Below, piece after piece: positions 51,146 to 61,590 of a DNA stretch of 64,000 nt. Origin of the DNA: Symbiodinium natans. Its lineage: Eukaryota > Sar > Dinophyceae > Suessiales > Symbiodiniaceae. The stretch's first letter is position 1. Each line of letters opens with the position of its first letter. A program made the translations under genes and the position numbers. The notes beneath the pieces were generated by a model. The model saw nothing but the letters and a program-made list of their open reading frames with translations. It did not search any database and was not told the origin of the DNA. The stretch covers positions 436,913 to 500,912 of the forward strand of contig CAJNDS010002309.1 of the NCBI GenBank assembly GCA_905221605.1, in the 5' to 3' direction.

Positions 51146-51767
51146 CCCAAGCTAGGTGTGATTTTTGCGTGTTCCTGCCTGTGTTTAGGGTCTCGGGTTC
51201 AGGGTAGAATCTGAAACCCTGGAGCCATTGAGAGGGTCCCTCGAATTCCGAGGGGGCTTGGCACGATAGGCCCACGATTCTGTCGAAATTCAAGCGCGTG
51301 GGGTGCTGTGTTTCTTTGTAAGATATCCGGGAGTCCAGCGGCGTATCTGCCCTTCATCGTCTGATGGTGCGAGACACGTCGTCTGCGTCGCGCGCCACGC
51401 CTTCAATACCCGTGCGAAGATCATGATGTGCGCTGCACCCGCCCAGTACGTAGCCAGCGGCGAACGCTTCAAGATGTGAGGGCGCGCTCTCAGTGCAGGC
51501 TCCCTTCACAGCGACCACGTGAGGGTTTGGCGCTGAGGAGGTAAACCCTAAACCCTAAAGCGTAAATCCTTGCCTGCCCCCACCCCCCCCCCCCCCGGCG
51601 AAAGACACATCTGAGAGCGCGGCTGCCCAGGAAGGAACCTGGTCAGAATCAAAATGTCCTAAGCCCTGAACCCTGTTGAGGCATATAGGTTCAAATGCAG
51701 AACTTATTCAGTGTTTGAGGGCGGGGTTTGAGGGCTCGCGGGGTGTTGGGTTTTGGGCTTAGGGGTA

Positions 51768-51910
51768 AACCCTTAAACCCTTAAACCCTTAAACCCTTAA
51801 ACCCTTAAACCCTTAAACCCTCAAACCCTTAAACCCTTAAACCCTTAAACCCTCAAACCCTTAAACCCTTAAACCCTTAAACCCTCAAACCCTTAAACCC
51901 TTAAACCCTA
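51768..51910 (-). repeat. CCCTTAAA (8-bp) array
   Basis: About 17 units with an extra T. CCCTCAAA variants are spaced every 4-5 units, indicating block duplication. Confidence 0.92.
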
Positions 51911-52179
51911 AACCCTAAACCCTTAAGCCTTTAAGCCCAAACGAACCGAGAGCAGGAGACTCCCAGCTCCTCCGCCCAAAAATATGACCTCCATTTCTCA
52001 ATCCTAGGCTCTCCGAAGGCCCCCCCTTAGGGCTGAGGGTTTAGGGTTGAGGTTTGAGGGTTTGAGGGTTTAGGGTTTAGGGTTTAGGGTTTAGGGTTTA
52101 GGGTTTAGGGTTGAGGGTTTAGGGTTTAGGGTTTGGGGAGTTGAGGGTTTAGGGCGGAGGGTTGAGGGTTTGAGGCCAC

Positions 52180-52279
52180 CCAATAAAGGGGGGCCGGCCT
52201 GTAGATGAACGTGTCGAAGAGGTTGAAAATGTTCCAGGCCCAGACGTAGCCCGGCGGGGCCGTGATGCGGAATTGGTCC
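52180..52279 (-). CDS. Candidate internal exon
   Basis: AGAGCCAG| leads into DQFRITAPPGYVWAWNIFNL then FDTFIYRPAPLYW, ending TATTGG|GTGGCC. Aromatic-rich. Fits the PPATI/TAPPGY group (6760-6856, 61226-61325). A second minus frame is open but Pro/His/Leu-biased. Confidence 0.52.
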
Positions 52280-52289
52280 CTGGCTCTTC

Positions 52290-53128
52290 ACGGGTTTAGG
52301 GTTTAGGGTTTCAGGGTTCAGGGTTCAGGGTTCAGGGTTCCGGGTTCATGGTACAGGGTTCAGGGTTCAGGGTTCAGGGTTCAGGGTTCAGGGTTCAGGG
52401 TTCAGGGTTTAGGGTTTAGGGTTTAGGGTTCAGGGTTCAGGGTTCAGGGTTTCGGGTTTAGGGTTTAGGGTTTAGGGTTTAGGGTTTAGGGTTCAGGGGT
52501 TAGGGTTTAGGGTTTAGGGATAGGGGCCGGAGGGTGCTAGGGCTGCTAGGGATGAGAACCAAGCTTGCAGTACCAAGCCGCATGAACTTTGGGGTCCCAA
52601 AAGCCAGTGCCTCCTGCCCTGAACCCTAAACCCTAAACCCTAAACCCTAAACCCTAAACCCTAAACCCTAAACCCTAAACCCTAAACCCTAAACCCTAAA
52701 CCCACCCTGAAGCTGTAAAGCCCGTATCCTAAAGCCCTAACTAATTCCTGAAACCGGAAAAGGGCTCTTGCTACCACATGATGGAGGCTTTGGGGGTTCG
52801 AGAACCCTGAGCCGACTCGAGTTTAGGGTTTAGGGCTTTCAGGGTTTAGGGTTTAGGGCTTTTAGGGTTTAGGGTTTAGGGTTTAGGGTTTAGGGTTTAG
52901 GGTTTAGGGTTTGGGGTTTAGGGTTTAGGGTTTAGGGATTGTTTTTTAGGGTTTAGGGCTTAGGGGTTAGGGTTTAGGATTTAGGGTTTAGGCTTTAGGG
53001 TTTAGGGTTTAGGGTTTAGGGTTTAGGGTTTATGGTTTAGGGTTTAGGGCTTAGGGTTTAGGGTTTATTTTTTTGGGTTTAGGGTTTAGGGTTTAGGGTT
53101 TAGGGTTTAGGGTTTAGGGTTTAGGTCC
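52290..53128. repeat. Cluster of TTCAGGG, CCCTAAA and TTTAGGG arrays
   Basis: G-strand TTCAGGG/TTTAGGG (52290-52520), C-strand CCCTAAA (52620-52705) and G-strand TTTAGGG (52820-53128) around the exon 52552-52615. The strand switches create complementary arms. Confidence 0.9.
52552..52615 (-). CDS. Candidate exon with FGTP motif
   Basis: The frame reads QEALAFGTPKFMRLGTASLV then LIPS. FGTPKFMRL may pair with FGTPRCRI at 61925-61998. The acceptor is close to GGGCAG|GAGGC. Confidence 0.4.
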
Positions 53129-54031
53129 GCCGCTGTAACCGCAACCGGCCGAACCGGTGCAAGCTGGGGATCTTAAGACTTCTGCTAGGAGCGAACCGAA
53201 GCCGCTGAACCCCTAACCCCAAAACCCCTCAACCCCTCAACCCTAAACCCGAAACCCGATAGCCCCGAACCCTGAATCGAACCCCAAAACCGCCAAACCT
53301 ACACCCTATGCCCTAAATCCTAAACCCCAAACCCCAAACCCTAAACCCTAAACCCTAACCGGGGCTCCCGACGAAATCGTCCTGTTCCTGAGCTGCTGGG
53401 CGATGCTGGGTGCACGCTCTCCACACCCTTAATCTAAGGTTAGTTACATGGTTCCTTGCCTTCTTTAAAGGGCTCTTAAGGGTTTAGGGTTTGGGGTTTA
53501 GGGGTTTAGGGGTCAGGGTTTAGGGTTTCGCGTTCAGGGTTCCTGAATGTGGTCCCTTACCTTCTCTAAAGGGTTCTGAAGTATGGGACCTTGCGTTGTA
53601 TAGGGTACCTTAAGGGATATATAACGGATCCTCTGGTCTCAGCAATGAGTTGACAGGCTTCAGGCTTCAGGGTTATGGGCTTGAGGCTTAGGGTTTAAGG
53701 TTTGGGGCTTGTGGTTTAGGGTTTTGGGGTTTAGAGTTTAGGGCTTAAGGTTTTGGGCCCAAGGCTCGTTGAATTTCTTTGGCTTGAGGCTTACGGTTTA
53801 TGGTTGACCCTGAGCCCTAGACCCTAAACCCTAAACCTCGCTAAACCCGAAACCCGAAACCCTAAACCCTAAACAGGGTCTAAACTCTAAACCCGAATTC
53901 ACCTCCACTACTCCCACAAAAAACTTTCTCATGCGAAAAAGAGGACCGAACTTAAGTCCTAAACACCCAAGAAACAAGAAGAACGTTCTACAACAAAATC
54001 ATATCTACCTACATCTCTGTTGCACTGTGAT

Positions 54032-54149
54032 CTACTATTTGCTTAAGAACCCCAAATTTCAAAAGAATAAAAAGCATAATAATCCCTATATAACCCTTAA
54101 TAAGGATGAACAATTTTTGTTTTTTGGGGGGTTCGTAAGCAATTAGTAG
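54032..54149. mobile_element. Family C TIR element, copy 1
   Basis: 118 bp. Arms CTACTATTTGCTTAAGAACC and GGGTTCGTAAGCAATTAGTAG. AT-rich interior with a G run before the right arm. Confidence 0.82.
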
Positions 54150-54439
54150 TGATGCGTATATAATATATAGATACATGCATATGAGCGCTGCTTACACTAA
54201 AACCCTGAACTCCTAAACCCCGAAACCCCTAAGCCCCTAAATCCCCTGAACCTCTAAATCCCCTACATGCCTAAACCCCTAAACACCTCAACCCCTAAAA
54301 CCCTAAAGCCTAAACCTTTAAACCCCTAAACTCCTACCTGAACCCCCTAAACCCCCAAACCCCTAACCCCCTCAACCCCTAAACCCCTACACCCCTCAAC
54401 CCCTCGACCCTAAACCCCTAAACCCCTAAACCACTGAAC

Positions 54440-54740
54440 CCCTAAACCCCAATCTCCGAGTAGCACTTCTCGTTGTTCTGCATGATGCCTGCGCTCCTGC
54501 GCGCCGCATTTCGAGCTCGCGCCTGCGAGCTTCGCCCTCCGCGCGGCATTTCGTGGGGACCGCGGCCTGGCAAAGAAAAAGACAATTGCACATCCACCGC
54601 CAGCATGCGCCGCCAGCATGCGCCGCCACACGGCAAGGACTCTGCCAGCGGCCCACGAACGTCCGATTAGCCCTGAACAAGAAGCCTGACTTCGTGGATG
54701 CTAGCCCACTCCTACATCTCCTCACAGCATTCGGCGGGCT
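54440..54740 (-). CDS. Possible coding island, frame unresolved
   Basis: A 300-bp GC-rich island open in three minus frames and two plus frames, as expected of high GC. A directly repeated GCATGCGCCGCCA lies at about 54603-54630. Minus pieces such as GIMQNNEKCYSEIG and EARRRELEMRRAGAQ are suggestive but lie in different frames. Confidence 0.25.
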
Positions 54741-55021
54741 AACCTAAATTCGAACCTAAACCCGAAAACCTTATATCCCCCAACCCTAAACCGTAGCTTT
54801 TGCTCAAGCAGCTCGAAAAACTCAACAGGCCATGCCCTACACCCTACGAGCCTTAAACCCTCAACGCCTAAACCCCTCAACCCCTACATCCCCTAAACCC
54901 CTAAACCCCTAAATCCCTAAATCCATAACCCCTAAACCCCTCAACCCCTGAACCCCTCTAACCCCTAAACCCCTAAACCCCTAAACCCTACACCCCCGAA
55001 ACCCCTAAACCGCAACCGCCG

Positions 55022-55084
55022 GGATTCAGCACGAACGGGCCGAGGTCGACGACGGTCTTCAGCCCGGACATTGCAAAAGGAATC
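55022..55084 (-). CDS. Candidate exon
   Basis: AACGAAACTGGAG| leads into IPFAMSGLKTVVDLGPFVLN then PGG, meeting TTTAGGGG without a firm donor. PFAM also starts the short island at 63362-63409 (YGVPFAMAWFCTQTD). Confidence 0.46.
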
Positions 55085-56384
55085 CTCCAGTTTCGTTAGG
55101 ACTTAGGGTTTAGTGATTAGGGTTTAGGGCTTAGGGTTCAGGGCTGAGGGTGGGTAGGATTCAGGGTTTAGGGTTCAGGGTTTAGAGTTTTGAGCTTAGA
55201 GTTGAGGGTTTAGGGTTTGCAGGGTTTGCAGGGTTTACAGGGTTCACAAGGATTTGCAAGGATGTACAGGCTTTACGGGGTTTAGGGTTTAGGGTTTAGG
55301 GTAGCTACCCTAAACCCTAAACCCTGAACCCTAAACCCTAAACCCTAAACCCTAAACCCTAAACCCTAAACCCTTAACCCTAAACTTTAGGGCCAGGGAT
55401 TAGGGACGGGCCCTGGGCATGATCGCCACAAACCCCCGGATTCTTAGGCGGGAAATTGGGGAATTAGGGCCCTATGTACACCCTTTGAGGTTTAGGGTTT
55501 AGGGTTTAGGGTTTAGGGCTTAGGGTTTAGGGTATAGAGTACCCATTTATAGTTCCACGCAGGGTACGGGCAGAGAGTTTAAGGTAGAGGGGTCTGCGGG
55601 GTTTAGGGGTTAGGGGTTTAGGTCTAGGGCTTTCGGGGTGCACGCTTGCTCAGTGGGTTTTATTTACGGGCTTTGGGGTTCAGGGGGTTTAGGGTTTAGG
55701 GTTTAGGGTTTAGGGTTTAGGGTTTAGGGTTTAGGGTTTAGGGTTTAGGGTTTAGGGTTTAGGGTTTAGGGTTTAGGGTTTAGGGTTTAGGGTAGACTCT
55801 AAGTTGAAGCCCTACAGCCCGAGCCTCTTGCAACCTCGAACCTGTAAATGCCCGAACCCCGAAATGCCTAAACACCCAATCCCACAACCACCTAGACCCC
55901 TAAACCCCTATATAAACCCCCAAAACCCTAAGCCCCTAAGCCCCTAAACCCCTCAACCCCTCAACCCTCCCAATCCTCAACCCTCCCAATTCAGCTCAGC
56001 CCTCTCTACCATCTATATATATATATTATTTATTTATTTGATTTGATTTTTTATACTTTTTTATTTCTGTATTTGTTTATTGTTTTTTATTGCAGAATGA
56101 GGCCGTTGGTTTGCTTTCTCAATGTTATGGGTTTCTCTGGGTGGGTGGGTGTTATATCAGAGCCGTAAATACAACTTAACCGTACAACTGCTCGATCAAG
56201 AGTGCTGAACTCAGCTCAACCCTAGACCCTAAACCCAAAACCATAAACCCCAAAACCAAAACCCTAAACCCCAAACCCTAAAACCTAAACCCTAAACCCT
56301 AAACCCTAAACCCCAAACCCTAAACCCTAAACCCTAAACCCCAAACCCTAAACCCTAAACCCTGAACCCTAAAGCCTTAGTTCA

Positions 56385-56472
56385 AGTCCCCACATCCCCC
56401 GAGCTCCCAGCATCTCGAGGTTCACCGGAATGGGGTCCACCATGGGCTTCTCCTGCATCGGGCGGCGCTTGG
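56385..56472 (-). CDS. Candidate exon
   Basis: After CCAAG| the frame reads RRPMQEKPMVDPIPVNLEML then GARGMWGLEL. Both polar and hydrophobic segments. Donor unclear. Confidence 0.42.
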
Positions 56473-56544
56473 GGGGGCTTGGCAGGGTTTCGGGTTTAGG
56501 GTTCAGGGTTTAGAGTTTAGGGTTTAGGAGTTTAGGGTGTAGGG

Positions 56545-56930
56545 TTGAGGGTTTGGGGTTTAGAGGGTTTAGAGGGTTTAGAGGGTTTAGAGGGTTTAGA
56601 GGGTTTAGAGGGTTTCGAGGGTTTGGAGGGTTTGGAGGGTTTAGAGGGTTTAGAGGGTTTAGAGGGTTTAGAGGGTTTAGAGGGTTTGGAGGGTTTAGAG
56701 GGTTTGGAGGGTTTAGAGGGTTTAGAGGGTTTAGAGGGTTTAGAGGGTTTAGAGGGTTTAGAAGGTTTGGAGGGTTTGGAGGGTTTAGAGGGTTTAGAGG
56801 GTTTAGAGGGTTTGGAGGGTTTGGAGGGTTTAGAGGGTTTTGAGGGTTTTGAGGGTTTAGGGGGTTTAGGGGGTTTAAGGGGTTTGGGGGGTTTAGGGGG
56901 TGTAGGGGGTTTAGGGGGTTTAGTGTTTAG
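56545..56930 (+). repeat. GGTTTAGAG (9-bp) array
   Basis: About 35 units of GGTTTAGAG with GGTTTGGAG variants, turning into TTTAGGGGG at 56860-56930. The long Gly-Phe-Arg and Glu-Gly-Leu frames across it are repeat artefacts. A CCCTAAA array (56947-57073) follows at once in opposite orientation. Confidence 0.93.
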
Positions 56931-57075
56931 GGCACTTATAAGCCCCCCAACCCTAAACCCTAAACCCTAAACCCTAAACCCTAAACCCTAAACCCTAAAC
57001 CCTAAACCCTAAACCCTAAACCCTCAACCCTAAACCCTAAACCCTAAACCCTAAACCCTAAACCCTAAACCCTAC

Positions 57076-57188
57076 CAGTAGGGCGCAGCATCCAAGCTAA
57101 GCTCCTTGTACATCTGCAGCGTCCCCGGGTCTTGCGGCTTGAACGGGGCGGGCTCGTACGTGGAGTCGCGCCCGAAGCCGTAGGCATC
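57076..57188 (-). CDS. Candidate internal exon
   Basis: CCCTTGTTGTCAAG| leads into DAYGFGRDSTYEPAPFKPQD then PGTLQMYKELSLDAAPY, ending CCTACTG|GTAGGGTTT. 113 bp. CCCTAAA lies left and TTTGGGG right, so both intron ends are telomere-type repeat. One of the best exon calls. Confidence 0.6.
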
Positions 57189-57339
57189 CTTGACAACAAG
57201 GGTTTGGGGTTTAGGGTTTAGGGTTCAGAGTTTAGGGTTTAGGGTTTAGGGTTTAGGGTTTGGGGTTTATCTGGGTTTAGGGTTTAGGGTTCAGGGTTCA
57301 GGGTTTGGGCTTTATAGGGTTTGGGGTGACGCTTTAGGG

Positions 57340-57720
57340 TTTGGGGCGGTTGTGTCCGAAAGGGATTAGCTGAACCCGGCTGAACCCGAAATTCAGCTCG
57401 TGGAAACGCTTTTGGCTTCTAGATCCCTCATACCGGGCCAGCCGTGCCACGAAAAGCAGCTTCACTAGGATCCGGCTGGCTGCAATCGGGGTGCAGCTTG
57501 CCTTAAGGCGTCTGCCGGGCTTGCGATTTTGTCATCATAGGATTGCCCCAAACACGAACAGAGAGTTCTTCGTACGTACCCACTACTTGGTGCAGAGAAG
57601 CTCACCTGAAGATCGCAAGATGCACTGAACGGAAAGGCTGAACAGCTGCCAGACCGGATAAAAACATGCTTGTGTGTTGCTCTTTCCAAAGCATTGTGAA
57701 AAAGTACTTCGAGTTTGGGG
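57340..57720. other. Repeat-free stretch, no firm gene
   Basis: A minus frame from 57689 is open for 74 codons (SGSCSAFPFSASCDLQVSFS). Ser/Cys-rich and without splice sites. Coding status undecided. Confidence 0.3.
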
Positions 57721-57854
57721 TTTAGGGTTTAGGGTTTAGGGTTTAGGGTATTTACTTCGATCAGCCCCACCATGCAGCCACCTGATTGGGAGCCCTCCTG
57801 TCGTTTTCAGACAGGCAATGACGGAGACTTCGCCGCAAGGTAGTGTCGAGGCAC

Positions 57855-58015
57855 TGAGGGCGGGCACTCCCGATACTTCGCGGGACTCTTGCGGGCTTCT
57901 GTGGGGTGGGTACTCCAGGGTACTCCTATTCTCTGGGGGTGGGCACTCCAGGGATACTTTTTGGGGGGAAAGCACTCCAGGCTTTCTTCGGGGTGGGCAC
58001 TCCAGGCAAGAAGAT
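57855..58015. repeat. Degenerate GGGTGGGCACTCCAGG repeat
   Basis: GG[CT]ACTCC[AC]GG occurs at least six times at 20-45 bp spacing. Overlapping open frames on both strands follow from it and are not trusted. Confidence 0.6.
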
Positions 58016-58127
58016 GTACATGTTCGGTATACCGCATATGAAAAGCTAAGCTCCAGCGGATACGACGTAAAATCCCAGGATTGACACCATGTCCTGGCTC
58101 GCCGGGATGTATACGATGTCGGCGAAT

Positions 58128-58238
58128 CTACTATTGGCTTAAGAGCCCCCAAAAAATAAGACAGAATCCTCCCTATGAGGGCAGCTGAGGGAATTCTATT
58201 TTTCCTATTTTTTTTGGGGGGGGGTTCTTCAGCAAATC
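58128..58238. mobile_element. Family C TIR element, copy 2
   Basis: Arms CTACTATTGGCTTAAGAGCC and GGTTCTTCAGCAAAT. A G run of nine precedes the right arm, as in copies 1 and 4. Confidence 0.78.
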
Positions 58239-58350
58239 GCCCTAAACCCTAAACCCTAAACCCTAAACCCTAAACCCTAAACCCTAAACCCTAAACCCTA
58301 AACCCTAAACCCTAAACCCTAAACCCTAAACCCTAAACCCTAAACCCAAC

Positions 58351-58425
58351 CTCGCAGAAGCCGCACGATGTGATGCGGAGGCCGACGTCGCCCCAAAACA
58401 GAACCCCATGCACAGGCACCAATTG
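58351..58425 (-). CDS. Candidate exon
   Basis: The frame reads LVPVHGVLFWGDVGLRITSC then GFCE, ending TGCGAG|GTTGGGTTT, a telomere-type donor. The acceptor side is TTTAGGG repeat (TTTAG| could serve). Confidence 0.46.
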
Positions 58426-58617
58426 AACCCTAAACCCTAAACCCTAAACCCTCAACCCTCAACCCTAAACCCTCAACCCTACACTCAATTAGGGTTTATG
58501 AGTCTTGAGGGTTTGGGGTCGAGGCTTGCTAGGGTATTGGGCTTTGGGTTTGGGGGTTTAGGGGCTTAGGGTTTAGGGGTTTAGGGTTAACAGGTTCGGG
58601 TATGGGTGCGGAAAGTT

Positions 58618-58705
58618 CTGCCCAGCATCAACCACGCTGATGTCAAAGCGCCAGTATGCCATCGAGTGGTTCTGCGCCAGGTACATGGCCTTTGCGGTTC
58701 CGTGC
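58618..58705 (-). CDS. Candidate exon
   Basis: The frame reads AMYLAQNHSMAYWRFDISVV then DAGQ. Contains NHS, a sequon. Similar in outline to 30050-30135. Confidence 0.43.
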
Positions 58706-58845
58706 TCAGGGTGCAGGGTTCAGGGTTCAGGGTGTAGGGGTTGAACCTTACAAGTCCGTCCTTAGCCCCAAGACTCGGGGGAGCAAGATGGCTAGTTCGT
58801 TCTCAGCGAAGTATGTTCAGAGCTACGGGATTCCTATCTGAGGGC

Positions 58846-58968
58846 ACTTACATGGTCCCTTAGTTTGGGGCCTTCAAATGTACCCCTTATATACCCCTGT
58901 GCCCGATACATACTTCAGAAGCCTTTAAAGGGGATTAGGGACCATATTGAGGTACCATGTAACGGCCT
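58846..58968. mobile_element. Family D element
   Basis: CACTTACATGGTCCCTTAGT on the left, GATTAGGGACCATATTGAGG then ACCATGTAA on the right. Half-copies of its end (TTACATGGTYCCT) occur at 48724 and 53443. Confidence 0.65.
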
Positions 58969-58974
58969 TAGATA

Positions 58975-59152
58975 CTAGACCCAAGAGTAACCTACAAAGA
59001 CAACGGGTACCCTTGTGGGTGTACAAAGGGGGGCTTAGGGTTTACGGCTTCGGGTTTAGGGTTTAGGGTTGCACTACGATTATAAAGGGGGTGGTTTTAA
59101 GGGAACCTAAACCCTAAAACAAAGGGAATAAGGGCCTATGCTGGGTCGTAGA
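58975..59152. mobile_element. Family F element with telomere-type core, copy 4
   Basis: Left GACCCAAGAGTAACCTACAA then CGGGTACCCTTG. Right AAGGGAACCTAAACCC then AAACAAAGGG and ATGCTGGGTCGTA. The core is TTTAGGG (59036-59072). Its arms link copies 2 and 3. Confidence 0.68.
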
Positions 59153-59329
59153 TTAGGGGCCAATCTGGGCCATGCACCCCGCAGAGCCAACGTCTAAAGG
59201 CCCTGCGACTTGGTTTTGAAAAACAAGAATCAGAAGCAATTCCTAAATCCTAAGGGGATTGGGGTTTAGGGTTTAGGTTTTAGGGTTTAGGGTTTAGGGT
59301 TTAGGGTTTAGGGTTTAGGGAGGGACGAT

Positions 59330-59439
59330 ATGGTCAGTTCTCCAAAATATGGTGCCTTTTGGGGTCCCTATTATGCGAGGTGGCCCCTAATGTATCTAGG
59401 GGAACCCAAAACGGGACCCTACTGTAGAGAACTGACCAT
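59330..59439. mobile_element. Family E TIR element, copy 2
   Basis: 110 bp. Arms ATGGTCAGTTCTCCAAAATA and GTAGAGAACTGACCAT. TTTTGGGGTCCC and GGAACCCAAAACGGGACCC form inner complementary segments. Confidence 0.84.
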
Positions 59440-59458
59440 GTAGTGGACAGGCTACTTT

Positions 59459-59641
59459 CCTTGGTACCTCAGTAACCATATTACAATAAGGGCACCCTTT
59501 TTTGGGCCTTAAACCCTAAACCCTAAACCCTAAACCCTAAACCCTAAACCCTAAACCCTCAACCCTAAACCCTAAACCCTAAACCTAAGGGAACCCAGAA
59601 CCCAAAAACAAAGATAAAGGGTACCATTGGGCTACCAAGTT
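59459..59641. mobile_element. Family F element with telomere-type core, copy 2
   Basis: Left arm CTCAGTAACCATATTACAAT then AAGGGCACCCTTTTTT. Right arm GGGAACCCAGAACCC, then AGGGTACCATTGGGCTACCA. The core (59509-59585) is CCCTAAA, opposite in orientation to copy 1 at the same internal position. Confidence 0.82.
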
Positions 59642-59924
59642 TCACTCCAAGATGGTGAATCATGTAGGTTTGAGGGGTTGTGGGCGTTAGGTCTTTGGGG
59701 TGAGAAGCCCCCGGAACCCCTAGGGTTCATAAAGGGTCTAGGGTTTCGGGTGTGGGGTTTAGGGTTTAGGGTTTAGGGTTTAGGGTTTAGGGTTTAGGGT
59801 TTAGGGTTTAGGGTTTAGGGTTTAGGGTTTAGGGTTTATATAGGGTTTAGGGTTTAGGGTTTAGGGGCGAAAACGCACTGACACCCCCTAGCCCTAAGCC
59901 CTAGGCCGGGCTCCCCCTTCCTCC

Positions 59925-60165
59925 CATGGCAAGTGGCAGGAAAGAGCACGTCCATCTCGAATCCGTACCTTGGCGGCGTTTGTTTTTCTGCTTCGGGGAT
60001 GCCGGTTTAGGGGTTAGGGTTTAGGGTTTAGGGTTTAGGGTTTAGGGTTTCGGGTCTAGGGTTTAGGGTTCAGGTGGGCCAAGAAGAGCAGAAAAGAACC
60101 GCCAAGGTACACGCGGTTCTGGATGATGGCGCCTGCCATAGGAGGAACTCTGAGGCCCGGAGTAT
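59925..60165. CDS. Two related islands in opposite orientation
   Basis: The left island (59925-60003) read on minus gives KQTPPRYGFEMDVLFPATC. The right island (60080-60165) read on plus gives KKSRKEPPRYTRFWMMAPAI. Both contain CCGCCAAGGTAC preceded by an A-rich GCAGAAAA stretch. A TTTAGGG array separates them. Possibly an inverted duplication of one exon. Confidence 0.33.
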
Positions 60166-60535
60166 AGGGCTTGTAGGCATCTGTGGGGTTTGGGTTTAGG
60201 GTTTAGGGTTTAGGGTTTCGGGTTTAGGGTTTAGGGTTTAGGGTTTAGGGTTTAGGGTTTAGGGTTTAGGGTTTAGGGTTTAGGGTTTAGGGTGTAGCGT
60301 TTAGGGTTTAGGGAGTTGTTTAGCGTTTCGGGTTTAGGGCGAAGGGCGGGTTCGCCTTTGGATAAAGGGAGCCTAACCAGGGGATGAGGATGCTACTGCT
60401 GTGCGTTCTAGCTTCAGTTAAGGGAGTTCAGGGAGTTAAGGGAAAAGCGCTTGCAGAAACAACCGCGAAGTTCAGGACTTTGGGTCTTTAAGTGTAATGC
60501 ATGTCCTGCCCCTACACCCCTCTCTGGCCTGCCAC

Positions 60536-60604
60536 CTTGATCAGGGCGTACACACCCACCGGGTGCCAACTCGGAGGGGAGCCCATGTAGCAGTCGCCCA
60601 TGTC
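60536..60604 (-). CDS. Candidate exon, 23 codons, phase 0
   Basis: AAACTTCCAG| leads into DMGDCYMGSPPSWHPVGVYA then LIK, ending GATCAAG|GTGGCA. Exactly 69 bp with both splice consensuses. TTTAGGG array on the window right. Confidence 0.57.
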
Positions 60605-61225
60605 CTGGAAGTTTAGGGTTTAGGGTGTAGAGTTTAGGGTTTAGGGTTCAGGGTTCAGGGTTTAGGGTTTAGGGTTTAGGGTTTAGGGTTCAGGGTTCAG
60701 AGTTTAGGGTTTAGGGTTCCAGGGTTTAGGGTTTAGGGTTTAGAGTTTAGGGTTTAGGGTCGAAGGCAGGTGCCCAGTCCTCCCTAACTCCAAACCGCCC
60801 CTAAACCACCAAGATACGCTGGGGATGGCGGGCCTTTTGTGGTGTAGCGTTTAGGGTTTAGGCTTTGGGGTTTGGGGTTTAGGGTTTAGGGTCTAGGGTC
60901 TAGGGTTCAGGGTTTAGGTTGCAGATACATAGACGGATGGGATAAGCTCATATGAAGAAAGCACGCCTACGCTCGCTCCTGCCCCCGAACAAACGAAAGC
61001 ACGAACAGCCAATCCCGAGACCTCAACCACTGAACAACAAACTCAAAAAAACCAAACCACACGAAACCCTAAACCCGAAACCCTAAAAACCCTCGACCCT
61101 AGAAACTCTCAACACTAGACCCTAAACTAAACCCTAAACCCGATATATAATCCAAACCCTAAACCCTCAACCCGAAACCCTAAACCCTAAACCCCTCAAC
61201 CCCAAAATGCCCTTAACGCCCAGAC

Positions 61226-61325
61226 CTCGAGGCGCCACACGCGCTGCGGCGCAATCGTGGCCGGGGGCCCAAAGCTCGAGTAGTACTCCTCGGGTTTCGG
61301 GGTCAGGAAGGGCGCCCGAACCCTG
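61226..61325 (-). CDS. Candidate exon with PPATI motif
   Basis: The frame reads APFLTPKPEEYYSSFGPPAT then IAPQRVWRLE, with a possible donor CTCGAG|GTCTGG. Shares PPATI with 6760-6856. Confidence 0.46.
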
Positions 61326-61502
61326 TGCCGCGCCGTCGGATGAGGGGACCCTGCACTCTGAACCCTACAACCCTAAACCCTAAACCCTAAGCCCTAAACC
61401 CTAAACCCTAAACCCTACATCCTAAACCCTAAACCCTAAACCCTAAACCCTAAACCCTAAACCCTAAACCCTAAACCCTAAACCCCACACCCTGCGCCCT
61501 AA

Positions 61503-61590
61503 AATGTGCTGAGAAGGCGCATCCGGGAGATCGCGCGCGGTGCAGATCCTCAGCAGCTCGTGGGATCCGAAGATTCCGAGGCCCCCCGAA
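61503..61590 (-). CDS. Candidate exon
   Basis: The frame reads GLGIFGSHELLRICTARDLP then DAPSQHIL. Helical middle. Possible acceptor GCGTAG| at the right edge. Confidence 0.42.

Noticed and set aside
56545-56970. 141-codon Glu-Gly-Leu and 96-codon Gly-Phe-Arg frames
   Set aside because: Translation of the GGTTTAGAG array.
57855-58152. 138-codon minus frame across the CACTCCAGG repeat
   Set aside because: Frame openness follows from the degenerate repeat, and three frames are open at once.
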